DNA of 64,000 nucleotides from Serratia inhibens (GTDB lineage Bacteria > Pseudomonadota > Gammaproteobacteria > Enterobacterales > Enterobacteriaceae), in NCBI RefSeq assembly GCF_003591175.1, contig NZ_QYYG01000002.1, positions 434,001 through 498,000 on the forward strand. The letters are read 5' to 3'. The notes beneath the pieces were generated by a model that worked only from the letters and a program-made list of their open reading frames with translations, did no database searches and was not told the DNA's origin. Positions 12,303 through 20,703 of the stretch are shown in pieces. Numbering within the stretch: the first letter of the stretch is position 1; each line of letters opens with the position of its first letter. The position numbers were made by a program, and so were the translations under genes.

Positions 12303-13019
12303 TCAAACCCCGCCCAGATAGGCTTTCCTCACCTCCTGATTGCTTAACAACTCCGCACCGCTGCCGGTCAGGCGTATTTGGCCGTTGACCATCACATAGC
12401 CGCGATCGGACAGTTTCAGCGCATGGTTGGCATTTTGTTCCACCAGAAACAGCGTCATGCCGCCACGGGTCAGCTCGCGCAGAATACTGAAGATCTGTTT
12501 GACGATAATCGGCGCCAGGCCCAGGCTCGGTTCGTCCAGCAGCAGCAACTTCGGCCGGCTCATCAGAGCACGGGCGATGGCCAACATTTGCTGCTCGCCA
12601 CCGGACATGGTCATCGCACGCTGGTTGCGCCGCTCCTTCAGGCGCGGGAACAGATCGAACATGCGCTGCAAATCTTCATCCACATAGCGGTTGCCGAGGG
12701 TAATGGTGCCCATCAGCAGGTTTTCCTCCACGCTCATATCCGGGAAAATACGCCGCCCCTCGGGGGCCTGGGCGATGCCGCTACTGGCCACGTAATGGGT
12801 GGAACGCCGGCTGATATCCTCGCCGCGAAACAGGATCTGCCCGCCGCTGATGCGCGGCTGGCCGAAAATCGACATCAGCAGCGTGGATTTCCCCGCGCCG
12901 TTGGCACCGATCAGCGCGACCGTTTCCCCTTCGTTCACCTGCAACGACACCTGTTGCAACGCCTGGATCGGGCCATAAAACACGTCTACGTCGCGAAACT
13001 CCAACATCGCATTGCTCAT
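12303..13019 (-). CDS. livF: Branched-chain amino acid ABC transporter ATPase LivF
   Basis: A 238-residue cytoplasmic ATPase, one of the pair that powers branched-chain amino acid import. Walker A GANGAGKST (~residue 36), signature MSGGEQQMLAIARAL (~138), Walker B LLLLDEPSLGLAP (~158) and switch histidine region LFLVEQNANHAL. The short LivF form, lacking the extra LivG insert. Last gene of livKHMGF; its ATG overlaps the livG stop by 4 nt, so translation is probably coupled. Confidence 0.95.
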   Translation of the reverse strand: MSNAMLEFRDVDVFYGPIQALQQVSLQVNEGETVALIGANGAGKSTLLMSIFGQPRISGGQILFRGEDISRRSTHYVASSGIAQAPEGRRIFPDMSVEENLLMGTITLGNRYVDEDLQRMFDLFPRLKERRNQRAMTMSGGEQQMLAIARALMSRPKLLLLDEPSLGLAPIIVKQIFSILRELTRGGMTLFLVEQNANHALKLSDRGYVMVNGQIRLTGSGAELLSNQEVRKAYLGGV

Positions 13020-13891
13020 CCCGCCAGCTCCTCTTCATCCGCGCCAAGGTAAGCGGCGATCACCGTATCGTTATGCTGAATTTCTTTCGGCGTGCCTTCG
13101 GCGATCACGTCGCCGTGATCGAGCACGATCACCCGATCGGAGATCTCCATCACCATGCCCATGTCGTGTTCGATCAACAGCACCGTAATGCCGTGATGCT
13201 GGCGCAGAAAACGGATAATACGGCTCAGCGTCGCCGTCTCTACCGGGTTCAGCCCGGCGGCCGGTTCGTCGAGACAAATCATCTCCGGCGTGGTGCACAT
13301 GGCGCGGGCGATTTCCAGCCGCCGCTGCTGGCCGTAGGACATTTCCCCCGCCAGCCGGTTGGCGCAGTCCGTCAGCTCCACCACCTCCAGCCAGTAGAAG
13401 GCGCGGTTCAGCGCGTCGTTTTCCGCCCGGCGATAACCGGGCGTATTGAGCACGCCGGCGATCAAATTGCGGTTGCTCAGCATGTGCTGGGCCACCAGCA
13501 GATTCTCCACCACCGACATCTCGCGGAACAGCCGGATATTCTGGAAGGTGCGCGCCAGCCCGGCGCGATTGACCAGATGGGTGCCGCCGAACATTTTATA
13601 GTAGACGCGCGAACCGAGCCGCTTTGGGTTAACCCAGTCGCCGGCGCGGAATTTCTGCCCCAACACCTGGATAACGTCGGTCGGTCGCTTATGGGTATTG
13701 AGCAGGATCGCGCCGCCGGTAGCGCGGTAGAAACCGGTCAGGCAGTTGAACACCGTGGTTTTTCCGGCACCGTTAGGGCCAATCAATGCGGTGATGGAAC
13801 CGCGTTCAACCGACAGATTCACGTCGTTCAGCGCCTTGATGCCGCCAAAATGCATCATCAGATGCTCAACCCGCAGGATAGCGTCGCTCAT
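13016..13891 (-). CDS. livG: Branched-chain amino acid ABC transporter ATPase LivG
   Basis: A 291-residue ATPase subunit, partner of LivF. Walker A GPNGAGKTT (~residue 38), signature MSYGQQRRLEIARAM (~180), Walker B MICLDEPAAGLNP (~200) and the H-loop VLLIEHDMGMVMEISDR. The long insert between Walker A and the signature (GTHLVNRAGLARTFQNIRLF) is the LivG hallmark. Overlaps livM and livF by 4 nt on either side. Confidence 0.95.
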   Translation of the reverse strand: MSDAILRVEHLMMHFGGIKALNDVNLSVERGSITALIGPNGAGKTTVFNCLTGFYRATGGAILLNTHKRPTDVIQVLGQKFRAGDWVNPKRLGSRVYYKMFGGTHLVNRAGLARTFQNIRLFREMSVVENLLVAQHMLSNRNLIAGVLNTPGYRRAENDALNRAFYWLEVVELTDCANRLAGEMSYGQQRRLEIARAMCTTPEMICLDEPAAGLNPVETATLSRIIRFLRQHHGITVLLIEHDMGMVMEISDRVIVLDHGDVIAEGTPKEIQHNDTVIAAYLGADEEELAG

Positions 13892-15174
13892 GGCACCACC
13901 CCCTTGCGCGGCGCAAAGCTGGTGCGGCTGATACGGACCAGCCCGCGCGGCCGCCAGATCATCATCGCCACCATCAGCACGCCGAACAGCAGCACCCGGT
14001 ATTCGGCAAAGCTGCGCAGCAGTTCCGGCGCCACCGTGAGCACAAACGCCGCCAGCACCACGCCGATGGTCGACCCCATGCCGCCCAGCACCACGATCGC
14101 CAGGATCAACGCCGACTCAAAGAAGGTGAACGACGTGGGATTGACGAACCCCTGATAGGTGGCGAAAAACACCCCGGCCAGACCGGCAGTGGAAGCGCCC
14201 ATCATAAAGGCCGACAGCTTCACCAGCACGTGGTTCAGGCCCAGCGAACGGCAGGCGATTTCATCCTCGCGCAACGCCTCCCAGGCGCGGCCAATCGGCA
14301 TACGCGTCAACCGGTGTTTGATGTACAACACCAGCAACACCACCAGGAACAGCACCGCATAGATAAAAATAAACTTCAGGTTGGGGTTGTAGGCAATACC
14401 GAGAAATTCGTGGATCGGCACGCCGCCGTCCTTCGCCCGCCGGCCAAACTCCAGGCCGAAAAGGGTCGGTGCCGGCACCGAAACGCCGTTCGGCCCGCCG
14501 GTCAGCGACATCCAGTTATTCAGCACCAGCCGGATGATTTCACCGAACCCCAGCGTGACGATCGCCAGATAGTCGCCGTGCATGCGCAACACCGGGAACC
14601 CCAGCAACGCCCCTGCCAGCGCAGCCATCAGCGCCCCCAGCGGCAGCATCGCCCAGAACCCCAGCCCGAGATACTGGTAGCCCAGCGCCAGCCCGTAGGC
14701 ACCGATGGCGTAAAACGCCACATAGCCCAGATCCAGCAGCCCGGCCAGCCCAACCACGATGTTCAGCCCCAGCCCAAGCAACACGTAAATCAGCCCCAGT
14801 ATCGCCACCGTCAACAGATATTTGGTGGCGACGAACGGGAACAACAACGCAATCACCGCCATCAGCGGGATTATCCAGCGCAGGCTGGTCTTGGCCCCTA
14901 TCGGCCGGACATACACCCCGTCATTGCCGCCGTCAAAGCGCGCCAACAGTTTGCGCCCCGGCGCAGTTTGCAGGAACAGGCTCAGTAGCAGCCGCCCGGT
15001 CATCACCGCGGCAATAATCCACACCAGCCGGCGCGGCTCAAAGTTAAAACTGTAGCCGTTCAGCACGATGCCAACGATCGGCCCGAACACGATCAGGGCG
15101 ATCAGCCCCGCCAGCACGGCGTCCAGCAGGCTGCGTTTCACGTTCAGCCCTTGGTGAACCACTGTTTGCGACAT
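13888..15174 (-). CDS. livM: Branched-chain amino acid ABC permease LivM
   Basis: A 428-residue inner-membrane permease. The N-terminal ~100 residues are the extra LivM region with two hydrophobic segments; the C-terminal ~300 residues are the BPD_transp_2 domain with GLGLNIVVGLAGLLDLGYVAFYAIGAY and the ATPase-docking stretch GRAWEALREDEIACRSLGLN. I start at the ATG at 15174 (MSQTVVHQG), preceded by GGGGGAAA; the longer frame is not needed. Follows livH by 10 nt and overlaps livG by 4. Confidence 0.93.
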   Translation of the reverse strand: MSQTVVHQGLNVKRSLLDAVLAGLIALIVFGPIVGIVLNGYSFNFEPRRLVWIIAAVMTGRLLLSLFLQTAPGRKLLARFDGGNDGVYVRPIGAKTSLRWIIPLMAVIALLFPFVATKYLLTVAILGLIYVLLGLGLNIVVGLAGLLDLGYVAFYAIGAYGLALGYQYLGLGFWAMLPLGALMAALAGALLGFPVLRMHGDYLAIVTLGFGEIIRLVLNNWMSLTGGPNGVSVPAPTLFGLEFGRRAKDGGVPIHEFLGIAYNPNLKFIFIYAVLFLVVLLVLYIKHRLTRMPIGRAWEALREDEIACRSLGLNHVLVKLSAFMMGASTAGLAGVFFATYQGFVNPTSFTFFESALILAIVVLGGMGSTIGVVLAAFVLTVAPELLRSFAEYRVLLFGVLMVAMMIWRPRGLVRISRTSFAPRKGVVP

Positions 15175-15184
15175 AGTTTCCCCC

Positions 15185-16099
15185 TCAAACCTTAGCGACC
15201 ATTGGCCGTCCAAGCAGGCCCTGAGGGCGGAAAATCAGGATCACCACCAGCAATCCGAAGGAGAAAACGTCTTTGTAATCCGAGTTCACCATGCCGGCGA
15301 ACTGCGCCTCCGCCACACCCAGCAGCAGGCCGCCCAGCATTGCGCCGGGCAACGAACCGATGCCGCCCAGCACCGCAGCGGTAAAGGCTTTGATGCCGAT
15401 GATAAAGCCGACGTAGAAATCGAAGGTGCCGTAGTTCATGGTGATCAACACCCCCGCCAGCCCGGCCATCGCGGCACCAATCACGAACACCAGGGAAATC
15501 ACCCGGTCGGTGTTGATGCCGAGAATAGACGCCATCTTGCGGTCTTGCTGAGTGGCGCGGCAGATGCGCCCCAGCCGGGTGTGCTGGATCACGTAGGTAA
15601 GAATGGCCATACCCAGCAGGGACGCGACCAGAATAAATACCTTGGTGTAGGTAATCTGGAGAGCCCCACCGTCGAAATCGATGCGGAACACGCCATCCAG
15701 CAGCGTCGGGATCCCCTGCTGACGTGGCCCCTGGCTGATTTGCGCGTAGTTTTGCAGGATCAGTGACATGCCGATGGCGGAGATCAATGGCGCCAGGCGG
15801 GTGGAATTGCGCAGCGGTTTGTAGGCGATGCGCTCGATCACCCAGCCGTACACGCCGGTGATCACGATAGTAAACACCAGCGTGCCGAGGATCAGCAGCG
15901 GGAACGAGTGCAAACCGAAGAAGGACAGCAGCGCCAGCCCGATGGCGCACAGATAGGCGGAGATCATATACACCTCGCCGTGGGCGAAGTTGATCATGCC
16001 GATAATGCCGTAAACCATGGTGTAGCCGATGGCGATCAGGCCATAAACCGCACCGAGCGTCAGGCCGTTAATCAGCTGTTGCAGGAAGAAAACATCCAT
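15185..16099 (-). CDS. livH: Branched-chain amino acid ABC permease LivH
   Basis: A 304-residue integral membrane permease, partner of LivM. The opening MDVFFLQQLINGLTLGAVYG and then GIIGMINFAHGEVYMI are characteristic of LivH; the docking loop RATQQDRKMASILGIN is at ~residue 195. The start at 16099 matches the family length (E. coli LivH 308). It is separated from livK by 161 nt containing a large hairpin (16213-16245), so the binding protein can be made in excess over the permease. Confidence 0.93.
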   Translation of the reverse strand: MDVFFLQQLINGLTLGAVYGLIAIGYTMVYGIIGMINFAHGEVYMISAYLCAIGLALLSFFGLHSFPLLILGTLVFTIVITGVYGWVIERIAYKPLRNSTRLAPLISAIGMSLILQNYAQISQGPRQQGIPTLLDGVFRIDFDGGALQITYTKVFILVASLLGMAILTYVIQHTRLGRICRATQQDRKMASILGINTDRVISLVFVIGAAMAGLAGVLITMNYGTFDFYVGFIIGIKAFTAAVLGGIGSLPGAMLGGLLLGVAEAQFAGMVNSDYKDVFSFGLLVVILIFRPQGLLGRPMVAKV

Positions 16100-16212
16100 A
16101 ATTTGCAGTCTCGCCTGGAGGGGCCGCAAACGAAGTCCGACGCGGCCCAAAGAGTGTATCGGAACGGATCCGCCCAATGTGCGGATCCGTAACCAGTATT
16201 TCTCCAATGGAT

Positions 16213-16245
16213 TTCAAGTGGCAGCCAACAACGCTGCCGCTTGAA
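16213..16245 (-). promoter_or_regulatory. Intercistronic hairpin between livK and livH
   Basis: Thirteen-base arms TTCAAGTGGCAGC and GCTGCCGCTTGAA with a seven-base loop; twelve positions pair by Watson-Crick rules. It has no T tract and sits between the binding protein and the rest of the operon, fitting a processing/stabilising or partial-termination element that sets the binding protein:permease ratio. Function is inferred from position. Confidence 0.55.
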
Positions 16246-16260
16246 AGACGCAGGAGAAAA

Positions 16261-17379
16261 TTAGAGTTGGTGATATTTCCCTTTGTCGTCCCACTGATAG
16301 ACCACGTAATCCGATACTTTCAGGTCGCCTTTCTTATCCCAGGCCTTTTTGCCCATCACGGTATCCACGTCGTGCGATTTCAGCCATTCGCTGGCCTTGG
16401 CGCTGTCTTTGCCACCGGTCGCGCTGAAGGCGGCGGCAATCGCCTGGATGGAAGCGTAGGAGTAGAGGGTGTAACCTTCCGGCTCAAAACCGCTGGCGCG
16501 GAACTTGGCGATGACCGCCTTGCCTTCCGGGATTTGGCGCGGATCGTTGCCGAAGGTCATCAGCACGCCGTTGGTGTACTGCGGCCCGCCGGCAGCGGTC
16601 ACCAGCTCTTCGGTCACCACGCAGTCACCGGAGAAGAACTTCGCGGTCACGCCCTGCTCGCGCATCTGGCGCACCAACGGCCCGGCTTCCGGATGGCAGC
16701 CGCCGAAATAGACCACGTCCGGTTTGACCGAAGCGATTTTGGTCACCAGCGCGTTAAAGTCTTTTTCGCCGCGCGACAGCCCTTCATACAGCACTTCTTT
16801 CACGCCGCGCTTGTTCATCTCCGCCCTGGCGGCGTCCGCCAGCCCCTGGCCGTAGGTGTCTTTATCGTGGATCACCGCAATGCGTTTGGCCTTCAGGGTG
16901 TTCAGCATGTAGTCGGTGGCGATCACCCCCTGCTGATCGTCACGGCCGCACATGCGGAACATGTTGGTCATGCCGCGCTCGGTAATTTGCGGGTTGGTGG
17001 AGCCGGGGGTGATGGCGATGATGCCGGCCTCGTCATACACCTCCGAGGCAGGCATGGTGGAGGATGAGCAGAAGTGGCCGACCACTGCCGAAACCTTGTC
17101 CTGATCGACCAGCCGGTTGGCGACAGAAACCGCCTGTTTGGGCTCGCAGGCGTCATCCCCTTGCACCAGTTTGATTTTTTCCCCTTTGATCCCGCCGGCG
17201 GCGTTGATATCCGCCGCCGCCTGCGAGGCCCCACGCCAGTACTGATCGCCATAGGTCGCATTCGGCCCGGAGAACGGCCCGGCGACGCCGATAACGATAT
17301 CGGCCTGAGCATAAAAAGCAGAACCTAAACAACCGATAAGCAGAGCAGCGAGCGGACTTTTAATGAATTTCGATGACAT
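16261..17379 (-). CDS. livK: Branched-chain amino acid periplasmic binding protein LivK/LivJ
   Basis: A 372-residue periplasmic Leu/Ile/Val-binding protein. Residues 1-26 are a Sec signal peptide ending AFYAQA before DIVIGVAGPFSG. The mature chain has the Peripla_BP_6 fold, with the family's disulfide pair in DDACEPKQ and VVGHFCSSST, and the ligand loop ITPGSTNPQITERG. The ATG at 17379 gives a proper signal peptide; 17 further upstream codons do not. First gene of livKHMGF. Whether to call it LivJ or LivK is not decidable from sequence alone. The ~490-base upstream region should hold its promoter; Lrp control would be expected from the family but I did not identify sites. Confidence 0.92.
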   Translation of the reverse strand: MSSKFIKSPLAALLIGCLGSAFYAQADIVIGVAGPFSGPNATYGDQYWRGASQAAADINAAGGIKGEKIKLVQGDDACEPKQAVSVANRLVDQDKVSAVVGHFCSSSTMPASEVYDEAGIIAITPGSTNPQITERGMTNMFRMCGRDDQQGVIATDYMLNTLKAKRIAVIHDKDTYGQGLADAARAEMNKRGVKEVLYEGLSRGEKDFNALVTKIASVKPDVVYFGGCHPEAGPLVRQMREQGVTAKFFSGDCVVTEELVTAAGGPQYTNGVLMTFGNDPRQIPEGKAVIAKFRASGFEPEGYTLYSYASIQAIAAAFSATGGKDSAKASEWLKSHDVDTVMGKKAWDKKGDLKVSDYVVYQWDDKGKYHQL

Positions 17380-17820
17380 TGTTGTTTTCCTCAGCACTGT
17401 TTTAGCAGAACGCCCAGAGGCGCGGAGCAATCACTTTATGTGTAGACGGGGAAAATAATTTGCGCGAGAGCGCAGTCGCATTACCCGCATTTAGGTAAGC
17501 AAAAATCCAGCCATTGTGACGGCCAATACATATTTTCCGATTATTCATCCTACATATCAGTGGGAAAATGGGGGCGTTCTCCGGCATCAGGGGGCTGAGC
17601 GGGGACGAGCGCGCTACCGCGGCAGAGGAATTTTTTTGCCATTCAGGCTCGTCGGGAATGCCCTTTCAGACACTCGCACCATAAGCGTGCAATGGCCGGT
17701 GCAAGGACAATGGCAGGAATTTTCTGATGATAAACCCCGCAAATGAACAGGATTAGTGCTGAAAAACGACGCAACATGCTCATTCTGACAGCAAACGCGC
17801 TTTTTCATCACTTTAGTGCT
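17380..17820. other. Intergenic region upstream of livK
   Basis: About 440 bases between livK and the tRNA promoter. It contains the liv promoter region; I see no gene. Short open frames here have neither ribosome sites nor protein-like composition. Confidence 0.4.
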
Positions 17821-17849
17821 TTGACAAACCCACAACACCCCGCTATTAT
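17821..17849 (+). promoter_or_regulatory. Sigma-70 promoter of tRNA-Asn
   Basis: Perfect -35 TTGACA (17821-17826), exact 17-bp spacer, -10 TATTAT (17844-17849), followed by a GC-rich discriminator (CGCCCCG) typical of stringently controlled stable-RNA genes. Confidence 0.85.
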
Positions 17850-17867
17850 TCGCCCCGTTCACACGAT

Positions 17868-17943
17868 TCCTCTGTAGTTCAGTCGGTAGAACGGCGGACT
17901 GTTAATCCGTATGTCACTGGTTCGAGTCCAGTCAGAGGAGCCA
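17868..17943 (+). tRNA. asnT: tRNA-Asn (GTT)
   Basis: A 76-nt tRNA with encoded CCA. The acceptor stem TCCTCTG pairs with CAGAGGA, the anticodon loop is CTGTTAA (anticodon GUU), and the T loop is GGTTCGAGTCC. Sequence appears identical to the enterobacterial tRNA-Asn. Asn tRNA genes are frequent island integration sites (for example the Yersinia high-pathogenicity island), and the region just downstream is an AT-rich scar. The numbered symbol is uncertain since the genome holds several copies. Confidence 0.97.
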
Positions 17944-17952
17944 TATTAGAGA

Positions 17953-17985
17953 AGCCCGCTTAAGGAAACTTAAGCGGGCTTTTTG
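17953..17985 (+). terminator. Terminator of tRNA-Asn
   Basis: Perfect 12-bp stem AGCCCGCTTAAG / CTTAAGCGGGCT with a GAAA loop and TTTTTG tail, 9 nt after the tRNA. The stem core is the same as the terminator at 7428-7456. Confidence 0.9.
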
Positions 17986-18219
17986 CTTTTTGACGCCGCG
18001 CTGGCGACGTTGAAAATATAGCCTTTGTCGTTCTTCAAATGCTTTCAGCCAGGAAGCAACATAATTTTCATGCTGTCCCTCTCCAACAATGCCCAAATAC
18101 GCCATAGGGAACGCGCTTCCCAACTCGGCAATGAACACTTCAAACGCATACCCTTCACTGCCAAACTTGCCTGTAATTTCACGGTTAAATCGGTTTGTAC
18201 CCACGTGTAAGTATCCCGT
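17985..18219 (-). pseudogene. Remnant of ArdC-like antirestriction / zincin-type protein
   Basis: The minus-strand frame reads FNREITGKFGSEGYAFE, then IAELGSAFPMAYLGI and HENYVASWLKAFEERQ. This matches the C-terminal half of ArdC-like proteins (RLNRDLSGRFGSEAYA..EELVAELGAAF...YIASWLK), which plasmids and integrative elements carry to evade restriction. The metal-binding HExxH that should precede this block is missing: an in-frame stop lies a few codons upstream at about 18220. The C-terminal end reads into the tRNA terminator. So only ~75 codons survive and it cannot be functional. Its position directly after tRNA-Asn suggests the relic of an integrated element. Confidence 0.6.
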
Positions 18220-18746
18220 TTAACCGCACCATTCACTTTTAGCAATCTTCCGACCTACTGATTATTAGCCGACAATCTGATCTCAGGCCTGATTTAACAC
18301 AATGCTCGCCACATAACTTCATAATAAAATTCAATAAAATATTATGTGATTGTAAGTCGCAGGGATGTTGACTGAATAACCTTGCAAAGCTGGAAGTGTT
18401 CGACGAGCTTGTACCCTCATTGGCCGCTTAATGCGAAAGAGCCTTTTTTTAGTGCCCCATCCCTTGCCATAGCTATCAAAGATAAAGGTTGTATCTGTCT
18501 TCATATTCCCGCGCAGGAACTGTAGTCGTTTTTAAGTCTGTGTATGAAATTCAAGCCCTTTCATCTCCTGTTTAATACCGTTTCCTTTACCGGGACTACT
18601 CAGCAGCGGAATAGAGTCCGATGCTAAAGGGCTTCATAGGTATAAGTGATCTGTAAAACATAGCGACAACAGAATCGATTCTATATCCAGGGACTCATCG
18701 GCATTTCGAATCTGATAATTCCCTTTAATATAGGTTTTTATCCAAA
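18220..18746. other. Gene-poor AT-rich scar after tRNA-Asn
   Basis: About 530 bases with no supported gene. Base composition is clearly more AT-rich than flanking core genes. I looked for integrase fragments and for a repeat of the tRNA 3' end and found neither. Confidence 0.4.
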
Positions 18747-19073
18747 TTACTCAATCAACACAATAGCAAACCCAATTATAGTGGTACCAACGGCATCATA
18801 CGTCGCAATCTGGCCGTTTGGCGCGAAGGAAACAAACGGATTTCCCTGACCGGAGCTACCGAGCACCGCATGCCCATGTGGCGTTACAGCCAATGCATCA
18901 CTTGGGACACCAATTTCATTAAGCGGCGGAGTCGTTCTGGACTGCGCCACAGGATAATCGCCGCTGTTCCAACCAGTTGTATGCCATTTCCCGTCACTTC
19001 CCAGCCATTGAACTGAGAAATTAAATACATACCCACCTTTATTATTTACTGTAATTTTCTGTACTTGCCTCAT
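18747..19073 (-). CDS. Orphan small beta-rich protein, unknown
   Basis: A 108-residue protein I do not recognise. It has no signal peptide, membrane segment or cysteines. Composition is rich in Gly, Ser, Thr, Asn and aromatic residues with alternating hydrophobic strands (YVFNFSVQWLG, HTTGWNSGDYP, HAVLGSSGQGNPFVSF, TTIIGFAIVLIE), suggesting a small beta-sandwich such as a lectin-like or toxin-like fold. The ATG at 19073 is preceded by ATAGGTG at good spacing, so translation looks real; a GTG three codons upstream is an alternative. It sits alone in the AT-rich scar and was probably acquired horizontally. Confidence 0.55.
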   Translation of the reverse strand: MRQVQKITVNNKGGYVFNFSVQWLGSDGKWHTTGWNSGDYPVAQSRTTPPLNEIGVPSDALAVTPHGHAVLGSSGQGNPFVSFAPNGQIATYDAVGTTIIGFAIVLIE

Positions 19074-19695
19074 AATATTCACCTATATTTTTAATTTTAC
19101 AATAAAAGTACATTTATTTATGCAGTAGCATGAGTTTATAGCTCGTGCTTCACTGAAGCGTATCAGAGTTATTTTATTTAGCAACACATCCACACTTAAA
19201 TTATCAATTACTAAGCTAATTAAAGAATGCAAAATAATAATAGTCTAAAATTAGGCCACACCCATTAATTACATAACCTCTGGTAAAACAGTCGAATAAA
19301 GGAGGCACTAATAAAGTGTGGGGTAGTGGTTTTTATGCCGCCATAGCTGAGGGATATGCGAGTTACGCCAATTTAGCCACCGAGAGATATTAAGAGCACC
19401 CTATTTATTTGTAATGTTAGAATTAAAAAACACCTCCTGTCGTTTAACGACATCAACTATCCCTACCGTAACCACAAGAACTCACTCAGCATCTGATAAT
19501 TAAATTTAAAATCACTCCTCATTTTCACTATAAAATGGAAACGCAGTATACAAACAGCCATTTCAATACAAATTATTTTCAATTTGAAATCATAAGTAAT
19601 TATATTACATATTCATTCTAATTTAAAAACCTTGGTTTATTTGATAATTAAAATCATGCTCAGTATTATTGGACATTACTCTTCAGCGATAAGCG
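19074..19695. other. AT-rich intergenic stretch
   Basis: About 620 bases of very AT-rich DNA. It contains one minimal open frame with a perfect ribosome site (19316-19393) described separately, and a small inverted repeat (GTCGTTTAACGAC, 19439-19451). No other gene is visible. Confidence 0.4.
19316..19393 (+). CDS. Possible 25-residue small ORF
   Basis: GTG-initiated frame of 25 codons, preceded by a perfect GGAGG at 19301-19305 with a ten-base spacer. The peptide is rich in Ala, Tyr and Gly (GFYAAIAEGYASYANL). No homologue is recognised and no promoter is evident; it may be a chance frame or the stub of a decayed gene. Confidence 0.2.
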   Translation: MWGSGFYAAIAEGYASYANLATERY

Positions 19696-20604
19696 CTACC
19701 CCTTGTGAAGAACGAGGGTCTCCTTAAAATGCTGCAGCAGAAAATCGACGTACAGACGGATTTTCGGCAACTGCTGGCGGTCCGCAAACGTAAGAATATG
19801 CACCGGTTTCGCCAAGGGTTGATACTCCGGCAGCAGAGGTATCAGCCTGCCCTGGCGCAAATCCTCGGCCAGCAGTACCTCCGGCTGCATTAAAATTCCC
19901 AGCCCGTTTAACGCGGCGCTGCGCAGGGCCTCGCCATTATTGACCGCCATAACGATATTTACCGGCACTTTGATCAGTTTACCGCCTTGCTGCAGTGACC
20001 ATTCACTGCCCGCCAGTGGGTGGGCAAACCCCAGGCAACGGTGATCGGTCAACTCTTCCGGGTGAACAGGCGTACCGGCGCGTTCCAGATAGGCGGGAGA
20101 GGCGCAGATGACCGAACGATACGCAGCCAGCCGGCGGGCGACCAACGAATTCACATGCTCCAGTTCACCCACTTTAATCATGACGTCGATCCCCTCCTCC
20201 GCCATGTCCATCGTCTTGTCACTCAGCACCAGATCCAACGTCATCTCAGGCCAGGCGGTGAGAAACCGTGCGGTGACCGGGGACAGTGCATGTACCCCAA
20301 ATGAAACGGGGCAAGCCACCTTCAATCTTCCTCGTGGATTCTGGTGCAATGCCAACGCGACCGACTCGGTATCCTCAATATCGGCTAAAATGCGCCGACA
20401 ACTCTGATAATAAGCACTTCCGAAGTCAGTAAGGCTCTGCCTGCGCGTCGTTCGGTTCAGCAGGCGAACGCCGAGATGTTTTTCCAGCGCTTTAATATGC
20501 AGCCCGACCATAGTGCCGCTCAGCCGCATTTCATCGGCAACTGCACTAAAACTGCCGCGTTCCACCACGCGCACAAACACCGACATGCTTTCCAGTTTGT
20601 TCAC
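19696..20604 (-). CDS. LysR-family regulator
   Basis: A 302-residue LysR protein. Winged helix at residues 1-60 (VVERGSFSAVADEMRLSGTMVGLHIKALEKHLG), effector domain from ~90 with DVMIKVGELEHVNSLVARRL and AALNGLGILMQPEVLL. I favour the GTG at 20604 (MNKLESMSVFV), the usual start for this subgroup; a TTG three codons upstream is possible. It is divergent from a small CMD-family gene with ~100 nt between, so it probably controls it. Confidence 0.87.
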   Translation of the reverse strand: MNKLESMSVFVRVVERGSFSAVADEMRLSGTMVGLHIKALEKHLGVRLLNRTTRRQSLTDFGSAYYQSCRRILADIEDTESVALALHQNPRGRLKVACPVSFGVHALSPVTARFLTAWPEMTLDLVLSDKTMDMAEEGIDVMIKVGELEHVNSLVARRLAAYRSVICASPAYLERAGTPVHPEELTDHRCLGFAHPLAGSEWSLQQGGKLIKVPVNIVMAVNNGEALRSAALNGLGILMQPEVLLAEDLRQGRLIPLLPEYQPLAKPVHILTFADRQQLPKIRLYVDFLLQHFKETLVLHKG

Positions 20605-20703
20605 AATTACCAAGTTTTTCTTGTTAAAGATTAAATTATAACGCTGTTTATCAACTCCGGTTAGCGAGTTTTAATAAAACCTCACTCAGACAGGAGAATG
20701 AAA

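Noticed and set aside
13073..14155. 360-codon plus-strand frame across livG/livM
   Set aside because: Antisense shadow of two clear liv genes; His/Gln-rich translation with no domain.
7428..17985. CRISPR array or phage attachment repeat for the two identical hairpins
   Set aside because: Only two copies 10 kb apart, each followed by a T tract after a gene; they are terminators.
18220..18746. Integrase or transposase remnant in the tRNA-Asn scar
   Set aside because: Short translated stretches such as LAKLEVFDELVPSLAA looked suggestive, but no motif of a recombinase could be supported.
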